This document shows positions 11,667-22,221 of a DNA stretch of 51,055 bases, piece by piece. Source of the stretch: a candidate division SR1 bacterium (lineage in GTDB: Bacteria; Patescibacteriota; Gracilibacteria; Absconditabacterales; Absconditicoccaceae); the NCBI GenBank assembly GCA_026397515.1, contig JAPLUU010000022.1:1-51055 (forward strand), given 5' to 3'. Position 1 is the first letter of the stretch; each line of letters begins with the position of its first letter. Under the pieces are notes generated by a model. The model had not been told where the DNA came from. It did no database searches and worked only from the letters and a program-made list of their open reading frames with translations. A program made the translations under genes and the position numbers.

Positions 11667-13286
11667 ATGAAATCTTTTTGAATCACCCAAGCGACAAAAA
11701 AAACCTGGAAAAGCTATATAAAATATATGAATGGAGCATTTGTAGCACTTATCCTCATATGTTTTATTATTTTCACGTTTTTTGCAAAAATAAGTGACAT
11801 GGTATTTAGTAAAGACAAAATAGATGTCTTCCAACAAAATCTTGGGCAGATAGCATTTTATTTTTGGGCTTTTGACAAAGATCTCTCAAACTTTTTGCTT
11901 ACCTTAGATGATATTATTCAAGGATATAATAAGGGAGAAAATATTTTTATCACCAAAGAAAAAGAAATTAATCTCTGCTGGGAATATATAGAACACAATA
12001 AAGAATATCTCAAAAAAGTATGATTCTCCAACTACGATAAACTCATAAATTTTTTGTCAGATATAAAAGTGTATCAAAAAGAATTTTTTGAACTCTTAGG
12101 AAAAAATCAGTCATTCAATTATTTGGTTATATTACAAAATACCAACGAAAAAAGGCCGAACGGATGATTTTTTGGATCATTTGCATTCATCAAAGTAGAT
12201 CAATGACATATCAAAACATTGGAAATTGTAGATTCATATTATCCAGATTTCATCGCATATAGGACGCGTATCATTGCGCCAGAACGAACTGCACCATTTT
12301 TGCCAGACCGCAAGATTTGATTTATCGCAGGAAACAAATTCTGATTTTCTGATATCGACGGAAAAAACCTCAAAGACCTCTACGAATTGATGTTCAACAA
12401 AACATTTGAAATGTCAAAAGTCCAACAGACTATGCAACCAGATTTATACAATAAATTGTTACATCAAGATATCAAAGGAGTCATATTTATCAGATCAGAT
12501 CTATTGGAAAGTTTCTTTACAACGTTCAAACAGAAAGTACAAGAACGACAATTTTTGAACGCATCGGTCGACCTGATCAGGAAGCAAGTTCGTGGAAATA
12601 AAAAAGAATTATACATCAAAGAAATCAAACAGTATTTTGATAGTCAGAAATGAAATATTATAAAAAATGTCGTAAACAGGTTTGATGAAATAGCCAACAA
12701 GCAATTTGTGACGATGTATCTCTCAAACGTTTCTACAGGACTTAATGCTGTACTTACCAAGCACAATCTGACGAATATTTTCGACCCAAATTATATATAT
12801 TTCTGGGACACCAACACGAGTTATAACAAAATCGACGGATTCCTCACCAAACACATCCAGATCAATAATGAACAATGAATGATACAAAAAGATAGTAAAA
12901 GCGATATCGTAGATATCCGTGATTTGAAGAACGGAAAATACACTATCAACATCTATTATAAATTCTGAATACCCGACTACTATCCCGCACTTATCAAGGA
13001 ATTTGAAAAGAAATATGAAATTCAGATCACCGATAGAGAGATGGCGATTTTAGGGTTGAAATCAGGAATGTATGATGAACCAGGACAAGGAAAAGTCAGA
13101 AAGCGACGAGAAACCAAAGCAACTATTTACTTCCCACAATATATAAAAGTAACTAATGTCACCGGAGATATTTACTATCAAGCACCATTTTACGCACCAT
13201 TCGCCAATGGACTATTTTATCAGATGGGAAGTATAGAAAACAATAGTACCAGAGTCATAAAAATAAATATCGAAGTAAATAAATAA
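11667..13286 (+). CDS. DUF4012-type membrane-anchored protein
   Basis: 539 residues. One N-terminal transmembrane segment lies at about residues 22-42 (GAFVALILICFIIFTFF). The central stretch LLVILQNTNEKRP-type followed by GGFFGSFAFIKVDQG matches the DUF4012 signature (QN.E.RP.GGF). This family is widespread in Gram-positive and candidate-phylum bacteria, often near envelope polysaccharide genes; its biochemical role is unknown. The first in-frame ATG after the upstream terminator was chosen. An ATG seven bases earlier is in another frame. Glycines are a mix of TGA and GGN, as in resident genes. Confidence 0.75.
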
Positions 13287-13303
13287 CTATGTCCGTTTAC
13301 CTA

Positions 13304-13352
13304 CCACAACTCGTCACTTATCAGACATATGTCTGACAGCGACGAGTTAGAT
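13304..13352 (-). other. attC-like palindrome 1 (inverted orientation)
   Basis: A large imperfect palindrome: AACTCGTC, then CAGAC/ATAT/GTCTG, then GACGAGTT. Read on the minus strand it begins with ATCTAAC, the R''-type box also present at 16668. It is preceded there by AATCCAAATGGGGATA (13357-13372), nearly identical to the motif 5' of the 16668 site. The other end (GTTGTGG) fits the attC consensus poorly. It lies directly after the DUF4012 gene and has no T-run, so it is not a simple terminator. Confidence 0.4.
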
Positions 13353-13502
13353 GATATATCCCCATTTGGATTAAGTAAATAAGAAGAAAATGAAGGAGCC
13401 CTCTTTTTATTTTAGTTTAATTTTTTTTAGAAGAAAACGAATGGAAATCAAGGGTACAATGACTATATTCAAATCGTTTTATTCATTCATAGATATCAAC
13501 AT

Positions 13503-14348
13503 ATGAAAAAATGCCCTTATTGTGCTGAAAAGATTCAAGACAATGCCATTAAGTGTAAACATTGTGGAGAATGGTTAGAAAAGAAGAATGATATCAAAGA
13601 AGCAACAACCAAAAATGCTACGAAAAAGTTAGATAAAACAGCTTCAAAGAAATTAGACGAAGCAACGATAGAAATACGATTGGCGCTGGGTTCTTCTATA
13701 CTCATTACTGTATTTTCATTAGTTGCATTATTTAAAAGCGTAAGTTTGAATTGATCATATACAAACATACTAAGTATAATCTATGTTATAGCACTATGAG
13801 GCTTATCCTACGGGATATATAAGAGAAGCAAAATATGTATAATTGTATTTTTTACCCTGTTCTTATTAGAAAAATTAATCACATATGCATTTCTACATTC
13901 ATTCGGTTTCTGATCATGACTTCTATTGATTTTCCTCTTTGGAGGAATTAGATGAATAGGGAAATATCGCAAATTAGAATGAATAAAATGAGCTGAGACA
14001 CGAGAAATAATAGCAGGAATTATAGGCATTTTTGCTCGAACTGGAAGTTTTCTTTATGGTATATATCAGCAGATACCAGATAATACAACAACCCAAACTT
14101 CCACACAAACAACGAATCCATTTGATACGCTTTTTACTACTAATAAGCTTTTAAAAGATATTCCAGATCCATTGTGCTGGCATGCTAAAGAAGAACAATG
14201 TAAAAAAAGTAATGAAGAGTGTCAAAAGACTTTTTGATCAAATAGTTTTTGAAATTGAACAACAACAGATAACTGATGATATAATTGTCGCTGCGGAGGA
14301 TATCAAATTCCAAATAGCAACTGAACGGCATGTATTGATCAAAAATAA
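13503..14348 (+). CDS. Zinc-ribbon membrane protein, function unknown
   Basis: 281 residues. It begins with a zinc ribbon (Cys4, Cys7, Cys18, Cys21: CPYC and CKHC). A Lys/Thr-rich linker follows, then about four hydrophobic segments (residues ~58-155) and a Ser/Thr/Asn-rich tail with a Cys cluster (CWHAKEEQCKK, CQKTF, NCRCGG). The tail uses many TGA glycines. The architecture of an N-terminal zinc ribbon followed by membrane helices is common in uncharacterised bacterial proteins. No enzymatic motif was seen. It may be cotranscribed with the next two genes (gaps of 46 and 58 bases). Confidence 0.7.
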
Positions 14349-14394
14349 GTTAAAAAGGAATTTAATCTTTTATCTATTACAAGAGTTCAATTAA

Positions 14395-14739
14395 ATGATT
14401 AAACCTAGTTATCATAAGATGTATTTGATTTTAAAAAGATTCAATAGTTCAAGATCTTTTGAAATTCCAACAAGAACTGAATTAAATATTGAACAACAAG
14501 AAATTAAAAATTTTCATATCGAGAATGAATATGTATTTTGTTATCTTGTGGACGAATGATACATAAAACACCAACAATGAAATTCTTATAGTTTAGAAAT
14601 CAAATGAATAATTTTCTTAAAAAATTGGAGAAATTGGATAAAGATATTTGAGTACTATGTTGAAGATTATCCGACCTTATTGTGATGAATAATCTGATGA
14701 ATAATTTGAAGCGTAATAACATTTATAATCACGAAATAA
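14395..14739 (+). CDS. Small protein with C-terminal transmembrane segment
   Basis: 114 residues. The N-terminal ~90 look soluble, with helical and possibly winged-helix character (KMYLILKRFNSSRSFEIPTR, GYIKHQQGNSYSLEIKG). The C-terminus is a Gly-rich membrane segment (LLGGIIGGIIGSVITFIITK) whose glycines are all TGA. The adjacent position before the AlbA_2-type gene suggests one accessory unit. Function unknown. Confidence 0.6.
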
Positions 14740-14797
14740 AATAGTTTTTAAAATTCAGACAATATTAAGTAATTTTATCAAATAAGCATTTAGTAAC

Positions 14798-16474
14798 ATG
14801 CAAGAATCAGATCTCAATCAAATATTACAAAATAGAGAACATGAAAACTTAGAATTTAAAGAAGCAAAAAATAGTTTCTCTGTTTTATGATGAAAACAAA
14901 GAGATAGAAGATGTATCTACTGATATTGTGTGGCGATATGAAATATGTTATGAGGAAAGCTCATTTTATGAGTAAAAAATGATTGAACTATTTGCTGAAC
15001 TACTACAGAATTACCACACGACATCAAAACGAGTATTTTCAATCAAACAGGACAACATATAGAAATTCACGAGATTGAAACAGAAAAAGGAAGAGTTGTC
15101 GTTATAGATATTCCTTCTCGTGATAAATGACAATATTTTACCTTTTATTGAGTGCCATTGATAAGGGTAGATGACAGATTAGAAGAAATCGATTCTGCTA
15201 CTTTGAGAAATATTGTGAACGAAATTCATCCTGACTGGAGTGCTTATATATGTACAGAAGCAACAATCGAAGATTTAGACAGACCAGCTCTTAATAAGGC
15301 AAAAGAAAACTATATAAAAATTCAGAATGCTAGATTGTCCACCAAAAAGGACATTACAAGAGAAGAAATAGAAAAACATATAGAGGAAATGAAGTCACGA
15401 GATGATGAAACATTTCTCAAAAAAGCTCGTATCATTACACCTAATTGATGAATAACTCGCACCGCCTTAATTTTGCTAGGGAAACCTGAATCGAAATATT
15501 TTTTGAATCCTAACGATATTTCATTATTACGAAAGTATATTGATGAAAAGGGGAATCCAACAGACTATCAACATTTTGAGATTCCTTTCTTATTCGCAAT
15601 AGATGAATTAATGTCGAAAATAAACAATAAAACATATCGCTATTTTGCTGATGAATCACTGATTCCAACTCCAATACCAACTTATGATACTTGGGTCATC
15701 AGAGAAGCATTGAATAATGCTATAGCTCACCAAGATTATCATAAACAACAAAGAATAATTGTCTTAGAAATACCACACAAAATAACATTTGAAAATGCAG
15801 GAAATTTTTATGATAATAAGCCAATAGAAAAAATATTGGAAAATTGATATACTCCATGATGATATAGAAATCCTTGGCTGAAAGACGCGATGGTAAACAT
15901 TTGAATGATTGATGCAGTAGGAAGCTGAATAAGAAAGATGTTTGAGAAACAAAAGGAAAGATATTTCCCATTACCAACTTATGATAGAAGCAATCCAGAA
16001 AAAGTAATTATTAGCTTAGATTGATGAATAATCAATGAAGCATATACAAAGATTTTGATAAATAATAAAAATTTCACTCTACAAAGAGTAATCCTTTTAG
16101 ATAAGGTACAAAAAAACATCAAAATATCGAAAACAGAAGCCGATGAATTAAAAAGATTACACCTTATTGAAGGCAGATATCCGAATATTTATCTTGATCG
16201 AAAACTAGCGTGAACGACTGAAGAAAAAAAATCTTATCTTAAAAGAGCTATAGATGACGATCACATAATATCTATCCTACTAAAAATAATCAGCAAAGAG
16301 CCAGGGATCCAAAAATCAAAAATAATAGAATTTGCTAGTGATAAATTATCATGAAATTTAAACCAAAAACAAAAAGACGCAAAAATAGGATATCTTTTAC
16401 AAAAGCTGAAAAAGACGTGAAAGATTAAATGTTTATGAGCGACTAACTCATGAAAACGATATATAGAAGATTAG
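14798..16474 (+). CDS. AlbA_2 (Schlafen-like) ATP-binding regulator, COG2865 type
   Basis: 558 residues. The N-terminus (residues ~8-130: ENLEFKEAKNSF, KLILGVKNDGTICG, VVVIDIPSRDKGQYFTFYG) matches the AlbA_2 domain of Schlafen-like and RecG-like regulators. The middle (WVIREALNNAIAHQDYHK, ITFENAGNF) matches the HATPase_c_4 module that usually follows. The C-terminal ~150 residues contain helical segments of winged-helix type (LQRVILLDKVQKNIKISKTE, GIQKSKIIEFASDKL). Such proteins are annotated as ATP-dependent transcriptional regulators, often in defence or mobile contexts. An attC-like site follows 194 bases downstream, so it may be cassette-borne. Confidence 0.82.
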
Positions 16475-16667
16475 ATAAATAATATCATTTTACTTAATAG
16501 TTAGTTAATTAATTTCATAATTATTGGCTGTTATATGCCAATTTCTAGTTAAATTTTATCTAATACTTATTTAATTTATCTTTTTTTAACTTAATTTAGG
16601 AGGGCTCCTGCGATTAAGCGGTTGAGTCAATCCAAATTGGGGATACATACCCTCGCAAAGCTCGGTC

Positions 16668-16723
16668 ATCTAACAGACTCTACTGTACATCTGATGACGT
16701 CCAGCCAGAGTCAAACGTTAGAG
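16668..16723 (+). other. attC-like site 2
   Basis: 56 bases bounded by ATCTAAC (fits RYYYAAC) and GTTAGAG (GTTRRR, last base atypical), which pair at 6 of 7 positions. Inside, GACTCT pairs with AGAGTC, and CAAAC precedes the right box as in many integron attC sites. It is preceded by AATCCAAATTGGGGATA and CCTCGCAAAGCTCGGTC; the latter is nearly identical before the site at 17377. Sequence after it (GACATTTATATTATT) resembles the flank of that site. Confidence 0.5.
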
Positions 16724-16749
16724 GACATTTATATTATTTCTTAGTAAAC

Positions 16750-17346
16750 ATGGAAAACGAATTAAAAACAATAGAAAAAACTTCTTCTTTGGAAAACATG
16801 GACAATATTTTTGCTCATGATGCCCTAGCTCATTTTAATAAAAATATATTTCCTGGGATAAAGGAAAGGTTTTTTTGAGTACCAAAAAAAGTCGAAGAGA
16901 CGAAAAAAACCATACGAAATTTATTTTGAAAAAAGTCAAAAAGTATCGCTAAGGCAGAAGAAAAGATGACAAATGAAGATGAAATTAATATGTATCAACT
17001 TTTCTGAGCAGAAATTGCAAAATGAATTTTTGAATTTGTTGTTTGAAACAATACCAATGATTTAAAAAGGATTAATTTATTTCTAGAAGTAATGTATCTA
17101 GAAATGACAAATAGTGCCTACATGAATTCTCGATTAGATTTCAATAACTGTGCAAAAATGTATGAATGAAATAATGAGAAAGATAAAGCAGGCATTATCC
17201 ATAAATCATTGAAATTATGTGATCAAAAATTCTATAAATGACTAACAACAATAACATTTACAAAAGATAATCTTATCTTCGAAAATGGTTATTGAACAAC
17301 AATTCAAAGCAAAGAAGATTTTTTCAAGAAAGAAGAAAAGAAATAA
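16750..17346 (+). CDS. Hypothetical protein between two attC-like sites
   Basis: 198 residues, predicted soluble, with no signal peptide or membrane segment. The N-terminal third is Lys/Glu-rich and helical (GVPKKVEETKKTIRNLFG). The rest contains MYQLFGAEIAKGIFEFVVG and a Cys-containing helical region. I recognise no family. Start ATG 16750 lies 26 bases after one attC-like site, and the stop lies 30 bases before the next, which is the layout of an integron gene cassette. It uses TGA glycines freely, so it has been expressed under the host code for some time. Confidence 0.65.
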
Positions 17347-17376
17347 TATAAACGTAAACCTCGCAAAAGCTCGGTC

Positions 17377-17462
17377 CTCTAACAGCTTCTGCACAACACG
17401 CCGCCTGCCATATCGAATTTCAAGGAACGGCGTCTGCGTCGTTACAGCAGCAAACGTTATAC
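17377..17462 (+). other. attC-like site 3
   Basis: 86 bases from CTCTAAC to GTTATAC. It forms a long imperfect hairpin: outer boxes, CTGC/GCAG, AAC/GTT, and an inner ACGCCG/CGGCGT stem. CAAAC precedes the right box. The upstream flank CCTCGCAAAAGCTCGGTC matches that of site 2. It is followed by a further small palindrome (TCCG, CGAAAA, CGGA). Higher GC than its surroundings. Confidence 0.5.
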
Positions 17463-17639
17463 GACATCCGCGAAAACGGACGTTATATTATTACTGGTTC
17501 AACTTCGTTTCCGCTTCGCTTCACTGAACACAATATTGAACAAACTATGATTGAATTGTATATAATTTTTCCCTTGGGAAATTTGTGTTTTAAAAAAATC
17601 TGGATATACTTATATTGCATTTTATCCACGTGATGAGTA

Positions 17640-18473
17640 ATGCAAAACAAGCCTACCAAACAAGAAATGAAAAAAAGACTCGCAGAGTTGGAATTTTTAG
17701 AAAAAAAAGAACATGAAAAGTTAGAAAAATTACATAAGAATTTGGAATTATTATATGCTATAGAAGACAGCGAAACGAAAAAATTAAAAATATTGCTCCA
17801 AAAAAAAGCACAACAAAAGCAGAAACAATCAGAAAAAAATACATCAAAAGATGTTATAAAAAAATCATCAATAACAAATAAAATAATAAAAGTTATGACA
17901 GCTGCAGCATTGATAACCTTATTGATTGCATGAGGACAACAAATGATAAAATCCAATGGAAAAGACACATACAAAAAAGAAGAAAAAAAAGAAATATCAG
18001 TACCAGAGAAAAAAATTACTCAGACAAAAGATACTACTATGAAAATCAATGAAAACAAAAAACAACCAGAAGAAAAAAAAATAGTTATCACACCTCAAAA
18101 AACAGTAACAGATAAATATACATGAGAAGATGAAGTTTTTACCACCATAGAAACAATACAATCAGATCCAAACGACAACAATAGAAATATGAATGACAGA
18201 TACACCTATTGGAAATCATTATCAAAAGTAGATCAAAATACCGTAAAAGCGATATATATAAACATAACCAGTATAGACGAAAAGGCAAAAATAAATGCTA
18301 TTATAAATTGATTAGACAAAAAAATACTTTTATGACTCTACGACATCTGCGTCAAAAAATCATTCATACTCAAAAAACAATGACACGATACCCAATTAAA
18401 GAAAATGATGGTAATAACGCAAATATTAGTGGGCAAGCAAGATGAGCTCCTCAAAAATACCAAAACCATATAA
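17640..18473 (+). CDS. Coiled-coil protein with one membrane segment
   Basis: 277 residues. Residues 1-75 are Lys/Glu/Leu-rich and probably a coiled coil (EMKKRLAELEFLEKKEHEKL). One membrane segment lies at about 84-100 (VMTAAALITLLIAGG). The C-terminal side is very hydrophilic and Lys-rich, then becomes more ordered after residue 190. No family recognised. It follows the attC-like region by 178 bases and ends before a clear terminator. Confidence 0.65.
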
Positions 18474-18592
18474 ACACGAAAAAAAGATAACCAAACCACT
18501 ATAAAGATCACAAAGGGCTATTTGGTGAGTAATTATCACCCAAAAAACAAACTATATATAGATTTTACAAAAAGAGAAGTAAATAACAGAAG

Positions 18593-18619
18593 AAAGCCAG
18601 GAATTTTTGGCTTTTTTTT
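18593..18619 (+). terminator. Rho-independent terminator
   Basis: AAAGCCA, loop, TGGCTTT followed by more T, downstream of the coiled-coil protein gene. Confidence 0.85.
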
Positions 18620-18686
18620 GGTTGAAGTATATAATTAGAGTATACAAAGCATATACTTATAAATTTTACCATATTATCACAAGATC

Positions 18687-20771
18687 ATGACTACAAATTT
18701 AGAAATACTAAAATCAAAAGATTTGGCTCTAGAAAACGAAGTCAACCAAGCGTTGAAAGATTTTTCAGCAGAAGCAATGCAGCTCCAAAATGAAATCATT
18801 AAAAATAAGGATCTAAAAGTGTGGACAAAAGAAGAAATGGAAGCATATCTTACAAGCTGAGAGCTTCTAAAAAGGATAGAGTGATATATCCAAATAAATG
18901 GAGACAAAATCTCTATATCAAAACTAGAAATGGATGCCACAAGTGGTCTACTTAAGATGAAATATAAAGTAAAATTTTGAGCAGTAGAAAAAGAACTTAT
19001 TTCATATTTCCAAGTAGTAGGAGAAACAAACAATAGTTATCTTCAATTCAAAACAAATCCAGTAACAAACGTAGATTTTAGCAGTTTAGAAGTCTATGAA
19101 AAAGATGGAACAACCATAGTCGCACCAGAAGACGGGTATAGAAATGGAAAAATGTATGACATAAATATTGTCAAAACAGCAAGCAAAGGAATCGATATCA
19201 GAATTCTAGAAAACGAAAAGAAAACAAAAGAAAAAGTCATAGAAAATATCAAAAAATATGAACTAACGGGAGATTTTAAACCAGAAGATTTTGTGGATAT
19301 AACACTTGAAAATACAAAAATAGAAACATTACAATATACACAACTTGGAAAAGAAGTAATAGCTGAATGAACAGGATATTACAGAGCTATTTTTATGAGA
19401 GAAGGAGAAAAATATCGTGAAATCGGTAAAGTATATTTCGATGAAAAAGGAAAAATTGACATAATAAAAACACAAAAATCACAAGAATTCAAACTCCTCA
19501 ATATAGCAATGAAGATAACAGTAGATACAGACAAAAACACATTTAAAATAGAGAACATAGACCTTCTCAAGAAACAGATTATTGCTCAAAGAGAGGTATT
19601 AAAAACGTATATTTCAAACTCTGAATTCGGTGATAACACTATTTTTGAAGGATTCAATAGAGCAAAGGGAGGAGAATGGAAACAGACTAAACTTCTTTGA
19701 TTAAAATTGATAGATGATATGTATACATTCAAACGATGAGGAGATAAAAAAGAAGAAAAACTCAACTTCTGATTTAGCACTAGCAATGAATTGTCACTCA
19801 AAGATGAGGCAGGTAAAGATAAAGATCCCGTGACTATAGAGATAGAAAAAGCAAACGGAAAAAAAGAATTAAAAGATATAAAAAAAGATGTAACAAAGAA
19901 AAATCTTACAATAGATAAACCAAGTAATGAACTTACCAAAAACCAAGACAAACCAACACTTGAGGATGAACCAGATCTATTGAAAAAAGACTATCTCTAC
20001 AATCAAAATGGAACCAAATTAGAATATCACAATAAAAAAGGTACTTTACTCACCAGCATTCCAGCAAGTAAGACAGATACAAACGAATGGAAACTAGACA
20101 CATTATCTGAAGATGTAAAACTAGATGATCTCTTCAAATATCTCAAAAAGAATACGATAGATAAGGATATATGGACCAGAATCAAAGCCACAAATCTCTT
20201 GGAAAACGACATATCTACAGCATTTAGCAATGTACGGACAAAAAGAAATAAAGTAAATATTTCCTGAAGAGAAGTAGTAAGAGTAGTAGATAATGAAAAA
20301 GATGGTATATATACATACTACAAAGTCGATCAAAAAAAAGATGGAGACCCATTTGCTTTTGAAAAGGATGAAGAATTATATACAGAAGCTCAAACAGTTA
20401 TGGATGGTATATTAGAAAATTTTGTTACTATAGAAAAAATAGAAAATACAAAACTTTCCTACAAAGACAAAAAAGAAAAAATAGAAAAACCATTCACACA
20501 ATTCGTAGGATGATGTGCATTATTACCATTAACTACTATAAGCAAGACAGCATTTTTAGAAGATACCGATACAAAAAAAGCACCATTAACCAAAACATTC
20601 ATCCGAGGATTAAAAACAGATAATATCCAGACATTCGCTATTCAGTTAAATATCAAAAATACAAAAATAACAGCCAACGAAAAAAAACAAACCATCAATA
20701 CTATAGAATACAAAACAAGATTAGAAGAAAAAGATGGTGCACTTACGTTATGGTTTGATGATATAGAATAA
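18687..20771 (+). CDS. Large hypothetical soluble protein
   Basis: 694 residues, highly charged (Lys/Glu/Asp) with long beta-rich stretches, no signal peptide and no obvious membrane segment. Segments such as EGYIQINGDKISISKLEMDA and a Lys-rich linker near residues 385-430 separate possible domains. The C-terminal region contains FTQFVGGCALLPLTTIS. No catalytic motif or known family was seen. TGA glycines occur throughout, so this is a resident gene. A terminator follows, making it monocistronic. Confidence 0.65.
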
Positions 20772-20800
20772 TAGTAAAAATAAATATATAAACATAAGAA

Positions 20801-20836
20801 AAAATTCTCTTCACTACTACGAGGAGAATTTTTTTT
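20801..20836 (+). terminator. Rho-independent terminator
   Basis: AAATTCTC, a 12-base loop, GAGAATTT followed by a T-run. Confidence 0.85.
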
Positions 20837-20871
20837 GATAGGAAGCTAAAAAATATTTATCGACACTATAC

Positions 20872-20899
20872 TTGACATTTTATAGTAAATAAATATACT
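20872..20899 (+). promoter_or_regulatory. Promoter of the exported 172-aa protein
   Basis: TTGACA (20872-20877), 16 bases, TATACT (20894-20899), 41 bases before the ATG. The stretch TTGACATTTTATAGTAAATA recurs at 28377 and, with two changes, at 31348. Confidence 0.75.
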
Positions 20900-20940
20900 A
20901 ATTATAAGAAACATAAAAAATAACATAAAGAAGAATAGCT

Positions 20941-21459
20941 ATGAAAAAATTTGCAATAATCGTAATGGTACTTTGCCTTGCTATAAGCAGTAGCTACGCA
21001 CAAAAAGAAGAAAAAGCAAAGAGTTCTACACAGTCGGCACTTTGTACAGCTCAATCAAAAGTATTTACACAGATTTTTGACAGCGTCTACACAATCGAAA
21101 ATAAAATAGACGTGAACAAGTCATATAAGGAAGCCATCACAACAGAGATTATCAAATGTCTCGAGGCCGACTTAACTTTATGGGGGGAAAGTGTTATAGC
21201 AGATGCAAAGAATGGAGAATTTAATAGATATGCTATCTCATTCGAAAAACCCGAAAAAAATACTTTTGAAGTGCCAAGAAAGGCACAAAAATTCTACACA
21301 AAAGCTTTCAACAAAGCAAGACAAGACTTCATTGCAGGAAGAAAAACAAAAACCCTCGATGAAATGTTTGCAAAGGATTACCTTAAGAAATATATCAGTA
21401 AGGTAGTTGATGCTTTTGTAGCGCAAAAAGACAGTTACTTGAAAACAATAAGCAAGTAA
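20941..21459 (+). CDS. Small exported protein, function unknown
   Basis: 172 residues with a clear signal peptide (MKKFAIIVMVLCLAISSSYA, cleavage before QKEEK). The A-Q cleavage site is typical of Bacteroidetes-type exported proteins. The mature part is helical and Lys-rich with two Cys (ALCTAQSK, IKCLEAD). It contains no TGA codon, but only about three glycines, so this is weak evidence of recent acquisition. Own promoter and own terminator, hence monocistronic. Confidence 0.75.
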   Translation: MKKFAIIVMVLCLAISSSYAQKEEKAKSSTQSALCTAQSKVFTQIFDSVYTIENKIDVNKSYKEAITTEIIKCLEADLTLWGESVIADAKNGEFNRYAISFEKPEKNTFEVPRKAQKFYTKAFNKARQDFIAGRKTKTLDEMFAKDYLKKYISKVVDAFVAQKDSYLKTISK

Positions 21460-21482
21460 TAGTTGACTACAAAAATACGAGT

Positions 21483-21514
21483 AAGGTGACCGTTATTACG
21501 GTTGCCTTTTTTTT
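21483..21514 (+). terminator. Rho-independent terminator
   Basis: AAGGTGACCG, loop TTATTA, CGGTTGCCTT (two G-T pairs) followed by a T-run. Confidence 0.85.
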
Positions 21515-21597
21515 ATAAAACCATATAGTCTCAAAAAACGGAAATAACACAATATGTCGTTGTATCGTTTGAGCGTTTTATCGTTTCATCGTTCAAT

Positions 21598-22062
21598 ATG
21601 AAAGTAAAAATACCAATCACCACCAATGCACTCTGTGTGGATGCTTCGTGTACAGGCAACCCATGAGTGATGGAATATAGAGCCGTAGACCTCAAATCAC
21701 GGAAAGAAGTGTTTCGTTCACCTATTTACTCGATGGGAACAAATAATATTGGAGAGTTCTTGGCTATCTATGAAGCTATCAGATATATAGAAAAATTAGA
21801 AAAAACACACAAATCGCATGCACCTAGTTCGTCATCACCAAATAAATACGAATGCATATTCAGTGATTCTGAAACTGCTATCGCGTGGATGAGATCAAAA
21901 AAAATTAAGACGACCCTAACATACACAGAAGAGACAAAAGAGCTTCTAGAAAAGTTACAAGAAGCAGTCACATGGGTTAAAACTCATGATTTCACAATAC
22001 CTATCCGTAAACGAGAAACAGAGATACGAGGAGAAATTCCAGCAGATTTCGATAGAAAATAA
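21598..22062 (+). CDS. Ribonuclease H-like protein (RNase HI fold)
   Basis: 154 residues. RNase H-fold acidic residues are visible: Asp in CVDASCTGNPG, Glu in TNNIGEFLAIYEAI, Asp in IFSDSETAIAW, and a late Asp near the C-terminus (PADFDRK or THDF). This matches bacterial RNase HI, which degrades RNA in RNA-DNA hybrids, or the related ligand-gated and reverse-transcriptase-type RNases H. It is slightly shorter than E. coli RNase HI and lacks the basic handle. Start ATG 21598 keeps the first Asp motif. The leader has repeated ATCGTTT units. A palindromic repeat follows. Confidence 0.8.
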
Positions 22063-22070
22063 ATGCTTCG

Positions 22071-22212
22071 CAAATTAAAAATTAATAATTAAGAATGAAC
22101 AATGTGTGAATTGTTTTATCATACACTATTGTAAATTACAATAGTTCATCAAGACACAAATCCTACATTATTCACTATTCATTTTTCATTATTCATTAAT
22201 TTATTATTCAAC
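22071..22212 (+). repeat. MITE-like palindromic repeat, copy 1
   Basis: About 140 AT-rich bases centred on the perfect palindrome ACTATTGTAAATTACAATAGT (22125-22145). Arms include AATGTGTGAATTGT and CATTTTTCATTATTCATT. The same unit occurs in reverse orientation at 38412-38554. It sits directly before the exonuclease gene. Confidence 0.75.
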
Positions 22213-22221
22213 TTTGATACT

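Noticed and set aside
13289-13378. A 29-codon gene after the DUF4012 gene
   Set aside because: It overlaps the attC-like palindrome, and its codons simply follow the inverted repeats.
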